A DNA stretch of 8,629 bases from an uncultured Flammeovirgaceae bacterium (lineage in GTDB: Bacteria > Bacteroidota > Bacteroidia > Cytophagales > Cyclobacteriaceae), in the NCBI GenBank assembly GCA_946480685.1, contig CAMLLI010000126.1:1-8629 (forward strand), written 5' to 3'. A program made the translations under genes and the position numbers. This document shows positions 1 through 6,988 of this stretch, one piece after another. Under the pieces are notes generated by a model, which saw nothing but the letters and a program-made list of their open reading frames with translations, made no database searches and was not told the origin of the DNA. Positions within the stretch are counted from its first letter, which is position 1, and each line of letters starts with the position of its first letter.

Positions 1-30
1 TTACGAAGCTGATTATTTCTACTTCTGTTC

Positions 31-60
31 TTGAACTCGCAGCAGATTTTTTAAACTTTG
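31..60 (+). promoter_or_regulatory. Possible Bacteroidota-type promoter for parE-parC
   Basis: A TTG at 31-33 lies 19 nt upstream of AAACTTTG at 53-60. The Bacteroidota primary sigma factor consensus is TTTG, about 19 nt, then TAnnTTTG. The -7 box here differs from consensus only in its first base, and the -33 box is CTTG instead of TTTG. The implied transcription start, near 65-68, would leave a leader of about 45 nt before the ATG at 113. The match is by eye and such short motifs occur by chance in AT-rich DNA. Confidence 0.35.
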
Positions 61-112
61 AAACTGAATTTTTTAGTCTTCAATTTTCTGAACACTAAAT
101 CCATTTCGTGCT

Positions 113-2017
113 ATGGCAAAATCGGAGAAAGACTCTTCTATGTTCACGTATGACGAATCCAGCATCAGGTCGCTTGACTGGCGTGAGCACATTCGTCTGC
201 GACCAGGTATGTACATCGGTAAGCTTGGTGACGGGTCGTCAAAAGACGATGGTATATATGTACTTGTAAAAGAAGTGATCGATAACTGTATCGATGAACA
301 CATGATGGGTTATGGTAAAACCATCGATGTGCACATCACCGAATCAAAGGTTACCGTTCGCGACTACGGCCGTGGTATTCCACTTGGTAAAGTCGTGGAT
401 GTGGTTTCTAAAATCAATACGGGTGCCAAGTACGACTCCGGTGCATTCCAGAAGTCAGTAGGGTTGAACGGTGTCGGTACCAAAGCCGTGAATGCGCTCT
501 CCAGTTATTTTAAAGTGCAGGCTTTCCGTGAAGGTCAGCAGAAACTGGCGGAGTTTAAGAAAGGTGTGTTGGTTAACGATCCGAAGCCTTCGAAGAGCGA
601 TGAGAAGAACGGTACCTACGTTGAGTTCGAACCGGACAACACGATGTTCAAAAACTATCACTTCATTCCGGAATACCTGGATGATCTGATGTGGAACTAT
701 GCGTTCCTGAATGCCGGTCTTACCATCAACTATAACGGACAGAAGTTTTTCTCGAAAGATGGTTTGCTCGACCTGCTGAGACAGAAGTCGGATGCCGATG
801 ATCTGCGTTACCCGATCATTCACCTGAAAGGTAAAGATATAGAAGTAGCCCTGACACACGGCAACCAGTACGGTGAAGAGTACTACTCGTTTGTTAACGG
901 TCAGAACACAACGCAGGGGGGTACCCACCTCGCAGCGTTCCGCGAAGGCGTGGTAAAAGGTGTTCGTGAATTTTATAAAACCGATTTTGATGCAGCCGAT
1001 ATTCGCGCGAGTATCATTGGTGCAGTAGCAATTCGAGTACAGGAACCTGTGTTCGAGTCGCAGACCAAAACCAAATTAGGTTCACTGGCTACGGCTCCGG
1101 AAGGAGGGCAGCCGATCAAGAGTTTCGTGGGTGACTTCGTTGCCAAGGAACTTGAAATATACCTGAATACCAATCCGATTGCAGCCGATGCTTTGAAGAA
1201 ACGCATTCAGCAATCCGAGCGTGAGCGTAAAGAAATCGCCGGTATCAAAAAGCTGGCGAACGAGCGCGCGAAGAAAGCAAACCTGCATAACCGTAAGCTC
1301 CGCGATTGCCGCTATCACTTCGATGAGAAAAATCCGAAAGGACAAGATTGTATGATCTTCATCACCGAGGGTGACTCTGCGAGTGGATCGATCACAAAAT
1401 CACGCGATGTTGAAACACAAGCTGTATTCAGTCTTCGTGGTAAACCGTTGAACTGTTTTGGACTTACCAAGAAAGTTGTATACGAGAACGAAGAGTTCAA
1501 CCTGCTGCAGCACGCGTTGAATATAGAGGATGGTCTCGATGGCTTACGCTATAACAAAGTGATCATCTCTACCGATGCCGATGTGGATGGTATGCACATT
1601 CGCTTGTTGCTGATGACCTTCTTCCTACAATTCTTCCCCGACCTGGTAAAAGCCGGTCACGTATTTATACTCGAAACTCCGCTCTTCCGCGTGCGGAATA
1701 AAAAGGAAACTATATACTGCTATAGCGAAGAAGAGAAACAGGCTGCGATGAGAAAGCTTGGTGCTAAACCGGAGATCACACGCTTCAAAGGTTTGGGAGA
1801 GATTTCACCAGACGAGTTCGGTAAGTTTATCGGAGAAAACATTCGCCTCCAGCCGGTGCTGCTTCATAAAGACAGTCACCTGCAGAAGATACTTGAATTC
1901 TACATGGGCAAGAACACACCAACGCGCCAGGACTTCATCATTGAAAACCTGCGTATTGAACTTGACAAGGTGGAAGCAAGTGCCGAGAAGACTGAAGAAG
2001 AGGAAGTAGAAGCCTAG
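113..2017 (+). CDS. parE: DNA topoisomerase IV subunit B (ParE)
   Basis: This is the ATPase subunit of type IIA topoisomerase IV, which with ParC decatenates and relaxes DNA in the cytoplasm. At 634 residues it has the usual ParE length. The GHKL ATPase domain comes first: the N-box EVIDNCIDE (54-62, catalytic Glu54, Mg-binding Asn58), DYGRGIP (84-90), and the ATP lid GLNGVGTKA (117-125). The transducer QTK loop is at 317-319. The TOPRIM domain has EGDSASGS (Glu419) and the metal-binding DADVDG (488-493), followed by RFKGLGE (557-563). The tail is Glu-rich. The N-terminus is uncertain: ATG113 has no Shine-Dalgarno, while ATG140 (Met10) has GGAG 12 nt upstream and would give a protein starting at the conserved region. 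parC follows after 83 nt, so the two are probably co-transcribed. GyrB is the alternative, but the sequence style and the adjacent parC argue for ParE. Confidence 0.95.
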   Translation: MAKSEKDSSMFTYDESSIRSLDWREHIRLRPGMYIGKLGDGSSKDDGIYVLVKEVIDNCIDEHMMGYGKTIDVHITESKVTVRDYGRGIPLGKVVDVVSKINTGAKYDSGAFQKSVGLNGVGTKAVNALSSYFKVQAFREGQQKLAEFKKGVLVNDPKPSKSDEKNGTYVEFEPDNTMFKNYHFIPEYLDDLMWNYAFLNAGLTINYNGQKFFSKDGLLDLLRQKSDADDLRYPIIHLKGKDIEVALTHGNQYGEEYYSFVNGQNTTQGGTHLAAFREGVVKGVREFYKTDFDAADIRASIIGAVAIRVQEPVFESQTKTKLGSLATAPEGGQPIKSFVGDFVAKELEIYLNTNPIAADALKKRIQQSERERKEIAGIKKLANERAKKANLHNRKLRDCRYHFDEKNPKGQDCMIFITEGDSASGSITKSRDVETQAVFSLRGKPLNCFGLTKKVVYENEEFNLLQHALNIEDGLDGLRYNKVIISTDADVDGMHIRLLLMTFFLQFFPDLVKAGHVFILETPLFRVRNKKETIYCYSEEEKQAAMRKLGAKPEITRFKGLGEISPDEFGKFIGENIRLQPVLLHKDSHLQKILEFYMGKNTPTRQDFIIENLRIELDKVEASAEKTEEEEVEA

Positions 2018-2100
2018 TATATACAGATGCAGGATAGCGTGAAGCAAAATCCTGAAACAAGACAAACAGCATTTTTGAAGTTTATATTTTTTAATCGGTC

Positions 2101-4968
2101 ATGAGTAAGAAAGAAAACCCGAAAGCAAACGAGGACAACGAATCAAACGAAGAAAACAACAACGGTGCCGGTGGAGGAGAAGATGTTATCCACTCCGTTG
2201 CGATTGATGGTTTATACCAGAGTTGGTTCCTGGACTATGCATCCTATGTAATTCTTGAACGCGCAGTTCCGCGTCTCGAAGATGGGTTCAAACCCGTGCA
2301 ACGCAGGATCATGCATTCGCTGAAGGAAATGGACGATGGCCGTTTCAATAAAGTAGCAAACGTGATTGGTAACACCATGCAGTATCACCCGCACGGTGAT
2401 GCTTCTATCGGTGAAGCCATTGTAAATATAGGGCAGAAAGACCTGCTCATTGAAACACAGGGTAACTGGGGCGATGTGCGCACAGGCGATGGTGCCGCTG
2501 CTCCGCGTTATATAGAAGCGCGTCTTTCCAAGTTCGCGCTCGATGTAGTATATAATCCGCAGACTACAACGTGGCAACTTTCGTATGACGGTCGTAAGAA
2601 AGAACCGGTAACATTGCCGGTAAAATTTCCGCTGTTGTTATCGCAGGGAGTGGAGGGGATCGCGGTAGGTCTTTCGACCAAAATTCTTCCGCACAACTTT
2701 GTAGAACTCATCAAGGCATCGATCGATGTTTTGAAAGGAAAGAATCCTAAAATATACCCTGACTTCCCAACCGGAGGTATAGCTGACTTTACAGACTATA
2801 ACCAGGGGATGCGCGGTGGAAAGATCAAAGTAAGAGCGCGCATTGAAGTGCTTGATAAAAAAACGCTGGTTATCCGCGACATACCGTTCTCTACTACCAC
2901 AACGTCTCTGATGGAGTCGATTGTAAAAGCGAGTGAGAAGGGGCAGATCAAAGTAAAACAGGTAATTGACAACACGGCTCAAAATATAGAGATTCAATTG
3001 CAGCTTCAACCGGGACAATCTCCGGAGGTTGCTATTGATGCGTTGTATGCCTTTACGGATTGTGAGATCTCGATCTCTCCGAACGCATGCGTGATCGTGG
3101 ATGACAAGCCGAAGTTCATGCCGGTTAACCAGATCCTGAAGCATAATACAGATCAGACGGTTCAGTTGCTGAAACAGGAACTCGAGATCAAACGCCAGGA
3201 GTTGATGGAGAAGATATTGTTCTCGTCATTGGAGAAGATCTTCATTGAGAACCGTATCTACCGTGACATTGAAGAAGCCGAAAGCTGGGAAGAAGTAATT
3301 GAGACAATCGATAAAGGTCTTAAGCCACACAAAAAGAAATTCTATCGCGAGATCACTACTGATGATATAGTACGATTGACGGAGATTCGCATCAAACGTA
3401 TTTCGAAGTTCGACTCGTTCAAGGCTGATGAGATGTTGCGTGATCTTCAGAAAGAGCTGAAAGAAACCGAGCATCACCTCAAGAATCTTGTTGAATATGC
3501 TATATCGTATTTCCAGAGATTGCTGGAGAAATATGGTAAAGGCCGCGAACGTAAAACTGAAATCAAGAGCTTCCAGTCTGTTACAGCGGTTGAAGTTATC
3601 GCGAACAACCAAAAGCTATACGTAAACCGTGCCGATGGTTTTGTGGGATATAGCTTGAAGAAAGACGAGTATATCTGTGATTGCTCCGACCTGGATGATG
3701 TTATCGTGATCCGCAAAGATGGTAAGGTAAGAGTATCGCGTATCCAGGAGAAAGTGTTCATGGGTAAGGATATACTATACGTAGGCATCTGGAAGAAAGG
3801 TGACGACCGCATGGTATATAACGTGATCTACGCCGATGGAAAAGGAGGGAAGAGCTTCTCGAAACGTTTCAGTCTGCCAGGCGTAACCCGCGACAAGGAG
3901 TATGATATCACACAAGGCAATCCGAATTCGCGTATACTATATGTGAGCGGTAACCCGAACGGTGAAGCTGAACAGGTAGAAGTGAAACTGTCGCAGTCAA
4001 GTACAGCACGTAAAAAAGTCTTTACATACGACTTTGCCGAACTTGAAGTAAAAGGCAGAAGCTCAAAGGGAAATATACTTACACCGTACCCGGTTCGTAA
4101 AGTTGATTTCCTCAAAGCAGGTGGCTCTACACTGAGTAAACTTGATCTGTGGTTTGATGCAGATGCCGGTCGTCTGAACAAAGACAAGCGTGGTCGCTAT
4201 ATCGGTAAGTTCGATGTAGATGACAAGATCATTACGTTCAATCGCAATGGTTCGTACAAGATTACGAACTATGAACTGACCAATCGTTTCGATCCGGAGA
4301 AGACTTTGCACGTTGAGAAGTTCAATGCTGAAAAAGTAATCTCGGCAGTATATGTCGATGGCGAAAGCAAGCAGTATATGGCGAAGCGTTTCGTGATCGA
4401 GACTACTACATTAGATAAAGAATTTGGATTTATATCCGAAGGTATAGGTTCGAGACTCGTAGCCGTAACAACGTCTGAAACTCCGGAGATAGAAGCTGAA
4501 GTTGTGAAGGCAAAAGATAAACCGAAAGTAACTGAAGTTATAAATCTGGAAGAAGTTGTTGATGTGAAAGGTTGGAAAGCTGTCGGCAACAAACTTTCCC
4601 AGTACAAGGTATCGAAAGTGACACTGGTTCAGGAAGAAGAGACTGGTCTTGAAGAAGGTGACGATGAGAGTGTATTAACGGAGACTACTGACGCGGATCA
4701 GTCGTCAAAAAAAAAATTGAGTTCGAACCTGAACCCGAAGTCGAAGAAGACGGACAAGTCAGTCTCTTCGGCGAGCCCCAAAAAACAGGCACCGGTCAAG
4801 GCGAAGTCAAAGGACAAGCCCCAAGCCACCAGCAAAAAAGTGAGCCCACCAAAAAAATCCAAGTCGAGCAGCAAGCCCTCTTCGGTGAAAAAGGTGGCCA
4901 AGAAAGCGCCCGCCAAGAAAGTGGTGAAGGCTCCGGCCAAAAAGAGCAAGGGCAAAGGGAAGAAGTAA
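2101..4968 (+). CDS. parC: DNA topoisomerase IV subunit A (ParC), lysine-tailed frame
   Basis: This is the DNA-cleaving subunit of topoisomerase IV. After an Asn/Glu-rich N-terminal extension (about 1-28), the winged-helix and tower region holds DGFKPVQRRI (61-70), YHPHGDAS (95-102) and APRYIEARL (134-142), whose Tyr137 is the DNA-linking tyrosine. A coiled coil (about 445-488) leads to the C-gate. A degenerate beta-pinwheel covers about 495-840 and has no canonical GyrA box, which fits ParC. The position matching E. coli GyrA Ser83 is Ala101, and that matching Asp87 is Glu105. The linker at about 844-868 is strongly acidic. From the ten-A run at 4707-4716 onward the frame gives an 83-residue tail with 29 Lys, 2 Asp and no Glu, resembling histone H1 (KKAPAKKVVKAPAKK), with third-position GC of 62/83. 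That jump in composition, together with the better-looking -1 frame, suggests that the end given here may not be the conserved one. Identity as ParC is secure; the last 83 residues are not. Confidence 0.93.
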   Translation: MSKKENPKANEDNESNEENNNGAGGGEDVIHSVAIDGLYQSWFLDYASYVILERAVPRLEDGFKPVQRRIMHSLKEMDDGRFNKVANVIGNTMQYHPHGDASIGEAIVNIGQKDLLIETQGNWGDVRTGDGAAAPRYIEARLSKFALDVVYNPQTTTWQLSYDGRKKEPVTLPVKFPLLLSQGVEGIAVGLSTKILPHNFVELIKASIDVLKGKNPKIYPDFPTGGIADFTDYNQGMRGGKIKVRARIEVLDKKTLVIRDIPFSTTTTSLMESIVKASEKGQIKVKQVIDNTAQNIEIQLQLQPGQSPEVAIDALYAFTDCEISISPNACVIVDDKPKFMPVNQILKHNTDQTVQLLKQELEIKRQELMEKILFSSLEKIFIENRIYRDIEEAESWEEVIETIDKGLKPHKKKFYREITTDDIVRLTEIRIKRISKFDSFKADEMLRDLQKELKETEHHLKNLVEYAISYFQRLLEKYGKGRERKTEIKSFQSVTAVEVIANNQKLYVNRADGFVGYSLKKDEYICDCSDLDDVIVIRKDGKVRVSRIQEKVFMGKDILYVGIWKKGDDRMVYNVIYADGKGGKSFSKRFSLPGVTRDKEYDITQGNPNSRILYVSGNPNGEAEQVEVKLSQSSTARKKVFTYDFAELEVKGRSSKGNILTPYPVRKVDFLKAGGSTLSKLDLWFDADAGRLNKDKRGRYIGKFDVDDKIITFNRNGSYKITNYELTNRFDPEKTLHVEKFNAEKVISAVYVDGESKQYMAKRFVIETTTLDKEFGFISEGIGSRLVAVTTSETPEIEAEVVKAKDKPKVTEVINLEEVVDVKGWKAVGNKLSQYKVSKVTLVQEEETGLEEGDDESVLTETTDADQSSKKKLSSNLNPKSKKTDKSVSSASPKKQAPVKAKSKDKPQATSKKVSPPKKSKSSSKPSSVKKVAKKAPAKKVVKAPAKKSKGKGKK
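4707..4716 (+). other. Ten-A homopolymer, candidate slippage site in parC
   Basis: Ten consecutive A residues read in the parC frame as the last base of a Ser codon followed by three Lys codons. This contains in-phase A AAA AAA, the form of a -1 ribosomal slippery heptamer. It is also long enough for RNA polymerase slippage: Thermus dnaX uses a run of nine A, and E. coli dnaX uses A AAA AAG. The -1 frame is closed by TGA at 4689-4691, just upstream, so any switch must occur between 4692 and 4968; this run is the longest homopolymer in that interval. A GGAG at 4680-4683 is about 23 nt upstream, too far to act as the stimulatory Shine-Dalgarno of dnaX. Either eleven or eight A would join the acidic linker to the -1 frame. 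The same run is a typical place for sequencing or assembly errors. Confidence 0.6.
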
Positions 4969-5045
4969 ATAAGTCGAGAAGTCCGGAAGACGGAAAATCT
5001 TCAGGTACGTTTAATCCGGGTGATACGATTGAGTTTGATGTTTGA
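4716..5045 (+). CDS. parC: Alternative (-1 frame) acidic C-terminal extension of ParC
   Basis: Starting at the ATT that overlaps the last A of the ten-A run, the -1 frame stays open for 109 codons to TGA at 5043-5045. It has no usable start, so it can only be reached by a frame change inside parC, giving a protein of about 980-981 residues. It carries on the acidic linker (IEFEPEPEVEEDGQVSLFGE, then Gln/Glu/Gly-rich), holds two QxxLF motifs (QVSLF at tail residues 14-18 and QQALF at 52-56, both followed by GE), and ends SGTFNPGDTIEFDV. By hand count it has 19 Glu and 4 Asp against 12 Lys/Arg. Its third-position GC is 39/83 over the stretch it shares with the lysine tail, which is less extreme than that frame's 62/83. 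It also explains 4969-5045, which would otherwise be non-coding, and stops 27 nt before hicB. From memory, acidic tails with QxxLF are common in Bacteroidota ParC. I think this was the selected frame; whether the break is real is open. Confidence 0.65.
   Translation: MEFEPEPEVEEDGQVSLFGEPQKTGTGQGEVKGQAPSHQQKSEPTKKIQVEQQALFGEKGGQESARQESGEGSGQKEQGQREEVNKSRSPEDGKSSGTFNPGDTIEFDV
4742..4770 (+). other. Hairpin downstream of the parC A-run
   Basis: CGAAGAAGAC (4742-4751) can pair with GTCTCTTCG (4762-4770) as nine base pairs with one bulged A and a loop of ten. It begins 26 nt after the A-run, whereas hairpins that stimulate -1 ribosomal frameshifting usually sit 5-9 nt downstream. It is therefore recorded as visible structure with weak support for a role, and it may simply reflect the GAA/TTC-rich coding sequence. 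Confidence 0.25.
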
Positions 5046-5072
5046 GTGTTTTGAAATTTGTAACTTACGGGT

Positions 5073-5279
5073 ATGAGAAATCTTCCGTTTACATTTAAGA
5101 TCGAAAAGGATGGAGAGCAATTTCATGCATGGTGCCCTGAATTACCGGGATGTCATACGCATGGAAAAACTCCTTCTGTGGCGTTGGAAAACCTGAAAGA
5201 TGCGATTCAACTTTACCTTGATGCGATCATGGAAGAAGAAATTGCACGGTTGACAACTGAAATGTTAGATGAAGCCTAA
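5073..5279 (+). CDS. hicB: HicB-family antitoxin, short form
   Basis: This 68-residue protein has the partial RNase H-like HicB fold: an N-terminal beta strand pair (PFTFKIEKDG), then AWCPELPGCHTHG (19-31) and the helix-forming TPSVALENLKDAIQLYLDAI. Such proteins bind and neutralise the HicA mRNA interferase. Full-length HicB proteins are about 130-150 residues and end in a ribbon-helix-helix or HTH domain used for autoregulation. That domain is missing here, so regulation by direct operator binding is not supported. The ATG at 5073 follows the -1-frame parC stop by 27 nt. A weak promoter match (TTG 5029-5031, GAAATTTG 5053-5060) would leave almost no leader, so read-through from parC is possible. 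The stop overlaps hicA by 11 nt, consistent with translational coupling. The antitoxin comes first, the reverse of classical hicAB order. Confidence 0.82.
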   Translation: MRNLPFTFKIEKDGEQFHAWCPELPGCHTHGKTPSVALENLKDAIQLYLDAIMEEEIARLTTEMLDEA

Positions 5280-5451
5280 GGAATTAATAAAGCTTCTGGA
5301 GAAAGAAGGTTTTATTTTCATCAGACAATCAGGAAGTCACGCAATATATCGCAAAGCAGGAGCCAAGATTATTGTAGTACCAATCCATAGTAAAGACATA
5401 CCAACTGGTACGTTGATGTCGATTCTAAAGGATGCAGGTCTAAAAGATTAA
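5269..5451 (+). CDS. hicA: HicA-family mRNA interferase toxin
   Basis: This 60-residue protein has the double-stranded-RNA-binding-like fold of HicA: KPKELIKLLEKEGF (helix 1, residues 2-15), RQSGSHAIYRK with the expected catalytic His24, VPIHSKDIPTGTL and the closing helix SILKDAGL. The family cleaves mRNA and tmRNA independently of the ribosome and arrests growth when not bound by HicB. Length and catalytic residue are intact, so the toxin looks functional. Its ATG at 5269 lies inside the hicB 3' end in another frame. An intrinsic terminator follows directly after the stop. No other adjacent gene suggests a wider defence island. Confidence 0.87.
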   Translation: MKPKELIKLLEKEGFIFIRQSGSHAIYRKAGAKIIVVPIHSKDIPTGTLMSILKDAGLKD

Positions 5452-5458
5452 GATATAG

Positions 5459-5499
5459 AAGGCGGAGGATTTACTAAACTCTCCGCTTTTTCTTTTTCT
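5459..5499 (+). terminator. Intrinsic terminator after hicA
   Basis: AAGGCGGAG (5459-5467) pairs with CTCCGCTTT (5481-5489) with one G-U pair and a 13-nt loop. The stem is followed on the + strand by a T-rich tract (5487-5499, broken by one C). It begins 7 nt after the hicA stop and probably ends transcription of hicBA, and of parE-parC too if these are read through. Confidence 0.8.
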
Positions 5500-5503
5500 A
5501 TCA

Positions 5504-5555
5504 GCGGGAATTATGGCCCGCAGATTTACACAGATTCTCGCAGAAAGGGCCGCAG
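5504..5555. repeat. Degenerate CGCAGATTT-type repeat, left arm
   Basis: GCGGG (5504-5508) can pair with CCCGC (5517-5521). The latter begins a stretch of CGCAGA-like words (CCCGCAGATTTAC, then ACAGATTCTCGCAGAAAG and CCGCAGAG). CCCGCAGA at 5517-5524 is the exact inverse of TCTGCGGG at 5662-5669. Short intergenic repeats of this word type are, from memory, frequent in Bacteroidota genomes. Copy number cannot be judged from one window. Confidence 0.5.
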
Positions 5556-5569
5556 AGTTTTTTGAAAAG

Positions 5570-5585
5570 TATATATATATATATA
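5570..5585. repeat. (TA)8 dinucleotide tract
   Basis: There are eight uninterrupted TA units in the convergent intergenic region between hicA and lhgO, inside the space bounded by the two CGCAGA-type arms. Such a tract melts and extrudes easily and may vary in length. A small inverted repeat, TAGAGTT (5594-5600) with AACTCTA (5611-5617), lies just after it. No gene or promoter role is visible. Confidence 0.85.
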
Positions 5586-5640
5586 GGAGAACGTAGAGTT
5601 GTAGAAGTGTAACTCTATTGTAACTGTTTTCGAAAAAAAA

Positions 5641-5670
5641 TGTCTGCGTAAATCCGCGTCTTCTGCGGGA
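5641..5670. repeat. Degenerate CGCAGATTT-type repeat, right arm (inverted)
   Basis: Read on the - strand, this stretch begins CCCGCAGA and contains GCGGATTTACGCAGA, the same word pattern as the left arm at 5517-5555 in opposite orientation. The arms bracket about 110 nt holding the (TA)8 tract and a small hairpin, as in a decayed palindromic intergenic element. Similarity is partial, so an assembly of simple words is also possible. It ends 10 nt from the lhgO stop. On the - strand a run of eight T follows about a dozen bases after the weak CCGC/GCGG stem, which is not convincing as a terminator. Confidence 0.45.
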
Positions 5671-5679
5671 AACAAAAGA

Positions 5680-6876
5680 CTACAATCTCTTCTTCACCAG
5701 CTCTGCTACAGTTTCACCAATAGATAGTGAAGAGGTAGCAGCGGGCGATGGAGCATTGCATACATTGATGGCCAGTTTCTCTTCGAGGATCATGAAGTCA
5801 TCCAGCAGTCCACCGGTTCGGTCGCAGGCTTGGGCGCGTACACCGGCACCGCCTTCAATCAGGTCTTCTTCTTTTATCTCCGGTAATAATTTCTGAAGTG
5901 CTTCCGTAAATGCAGCCTTCGAGTAAGAGCGATACATCTCACCAACACCGGTGCGCCAATACTTGGCTACAACTTTCCGAAACCCTGGCCACGCCAAGGT
6001 CTCACCAAGTTCTGCCAGATTTATATCTGACTTTTTATATCCTTCACGCCTAAAGGCAAGGACTGCATTTGGTCCACACTCAACACCGCCACCGACCATC
6101 GTGGTAAAATGTACACCGAGGAACGGGAAGTTTGGATCCGGCACAGGGTATATCAACGTCTTTACCAGGTACTCTTTCTCTTTCTTCAATTTATAGTACT
6201 CACCACGGAACGGTATAATCTTTACATTCACGTTCTGCGATGTTAACCGCGCGATCTTGTCGGAATATAGTCCGGCACAGTTTACAACAAGTTTACTGCT
6301 ATAGGTCGCTTTGGGTGTAATGACTTCTACGTTGTTGTTACTGAAGCGGATATCAACTACTTTCTCACCAAGTTTTATTTCTCCACCTTTTTGACGGAAC
6401 ACCTCAGCATACTTCTCCGCTACAACGCGATAGTCAACAATACCGGTTTGAGGAACATGTATACCCGCTATACCAGCAACATGTGGTTCATACTCCCTGA
6501 GCTCCGATGCATTGAGCATCTTTAAGTTTTGCAATCCGTTTTGCTGACCGCGATCAAATATATTCTTCAGCAATGGCAATTCATTCTCGGCTGTAGCTAC
6601 AATTACTTTACCACAGATGTTGTGAGGTACATCATACTGCCTGCAGAAATCGAGGAGGAGGTTATAGCCATGGATGCAATTCCGGGCTTTGAGACTGCCG
6701 GGTTTATAGTATATACCGGAGTGTATTACATTGCTGTTATTACCAGTCTGGTGATTGGCGACTACATTCTCTTTTTCAAGAACTACTACTTTTAACTGGG
6801 GATTCCGGTTGATTAGCTGTAAAGCTGTGGCGAGCCCGACAGCTCCGCCTCCGATTACAATAACATTGTACTGCAC
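5680..6876 (-). CDS. lhgO: L-2-hydroxyglutarate oxidase (LhgO)
   Basis: This FAD-dependent oxidase of the DAO/L2HGDH family converts L-2-hydroxyglutarate to 2-oxoglutarate, removing a by-product of promiscuous malate and lactate dehydrogenases. It may pass electrons to the membrane quinone pool, as described for E. coli LhgO. Its 398 residues match the family length. The N-terminal dinucleotide-binding motif VIVIGGGAVGL (5-15) is followed by the family signature HQTGNNSNVIHSGIYY (42-57), NCAGLYSD (199-206), YPVPDPNFPFLGVHFT (243-258), GVRAQACDRTGGLLDDF (345-361) and the FAD-binding C-terminus NAPSPAATSSLSIGE (374-388). The start is GTG at 6874-6876: an in-frame TAA lies 12 codons upstream with no ATG between, and the Rossmann motif begins right after the start. 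It is downstream of the aconitase gene but separated by a strong terminator, so it probably has its own promoter in 6877-6953; none was convincing. Confidence 0.92.
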   Translation of the reverse strand: MQYNVIVIGGGAVGLATALQLINRNPQLKVVVLEKENVVANHQTGNNSNVIHSGIYYKPGSLKARNCIHGYNLLLDFCRQYDVPHNICGKVIVATAENELPLLKNIFDRGQQNGLQNLKMLNASELREYEPHVAGIAGIHVPQTGIVDYRVVAEKYAEVFRQKGGEIKLGEKVVDIRFSNNNVEVITPKATYSSKLVVNCAGLYSDKIARLTSQNVNVKIIPFRGEYYKLKKEKEYLVKTLIYPVPDPNFPFLGVHFTTMVGGGVECGPNAVLAFRREGYKKSDINLAELGETLAWPGFRKVVAKYWRTGVGEMYRSYSKAAFTEALQKLLPEIKEEDLIEGGAGVRAQACDRTGGLLDDFMILEEKLAINVCNAPSPAATSSLSIGETVAELVKKRL

Positions 6877-6953
6877 AGGATGATATAATTTTTGCCCGAA
6901 GCTAACGATTTAATCTGACACTGCGGACTATAAATATACCATGCACTATAAAT

Positions 6954-6978
6954 GAAAAAGCCCCGCAGGAGCGGGGCC
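6954..6978 (-). terminator. Intrinsic terminator after the aconitase gene
   Basis: There is a perfect 7-bp GC stem, GCCCCGC (6960-6966) with GCGGGGC (6971-6977), and a 4-nt loop. Read on the - strand it is followed at once by TTTTT (6959-6955). It lies 11 nt past the aconitase stop and about 80 nt before the lhgO start, which argues against a simple acn-lhgO operon. On the + strand the trailing sequence is only loosely T-rich. Confidence 0.9.
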
Positions 6979-6988
6979 TTTCAGCTTT

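Noticed and set aside
2072..2090. Separate promoter just upstream of parC (TTTTTG and TATATTTT)
   Set aside because: The boxes are only about 5 nt apart, far short of the 19-nt spacing. The short gap after parE fits co-transcription.
2638..3612. Long antisense reading frames inside parC
   Set aside because: They lie wholly opposite a well-recognised gene, show no family motifs and have compositions expected of reverse-strand reading.
4742..4770. Hairpin as a stimulator of -1 ribosomal frameshifting at the parC A-run
   Set aside because: It starts 26 nt beyond the run, well outside the usual 5-9 nt spacing, and no Shine-Dalgarno lies about 10 nt upstream of the run. Transcriptional slippage or an error needs no such signals.
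113..4968. Frequent ATA isoleucine codons within TATA-like strings in parE and parC
   Set aside because: The impression was not counted against ATC/ATT in matched contexts and may simply be the genome's codon habit.
5594..5617. Inverted repeat TAGAGTT/AACTCTA as a terminator for lhgO
   Set aside because: No T tract follows the stem on the - strand, and the stem is AT-rich and short.
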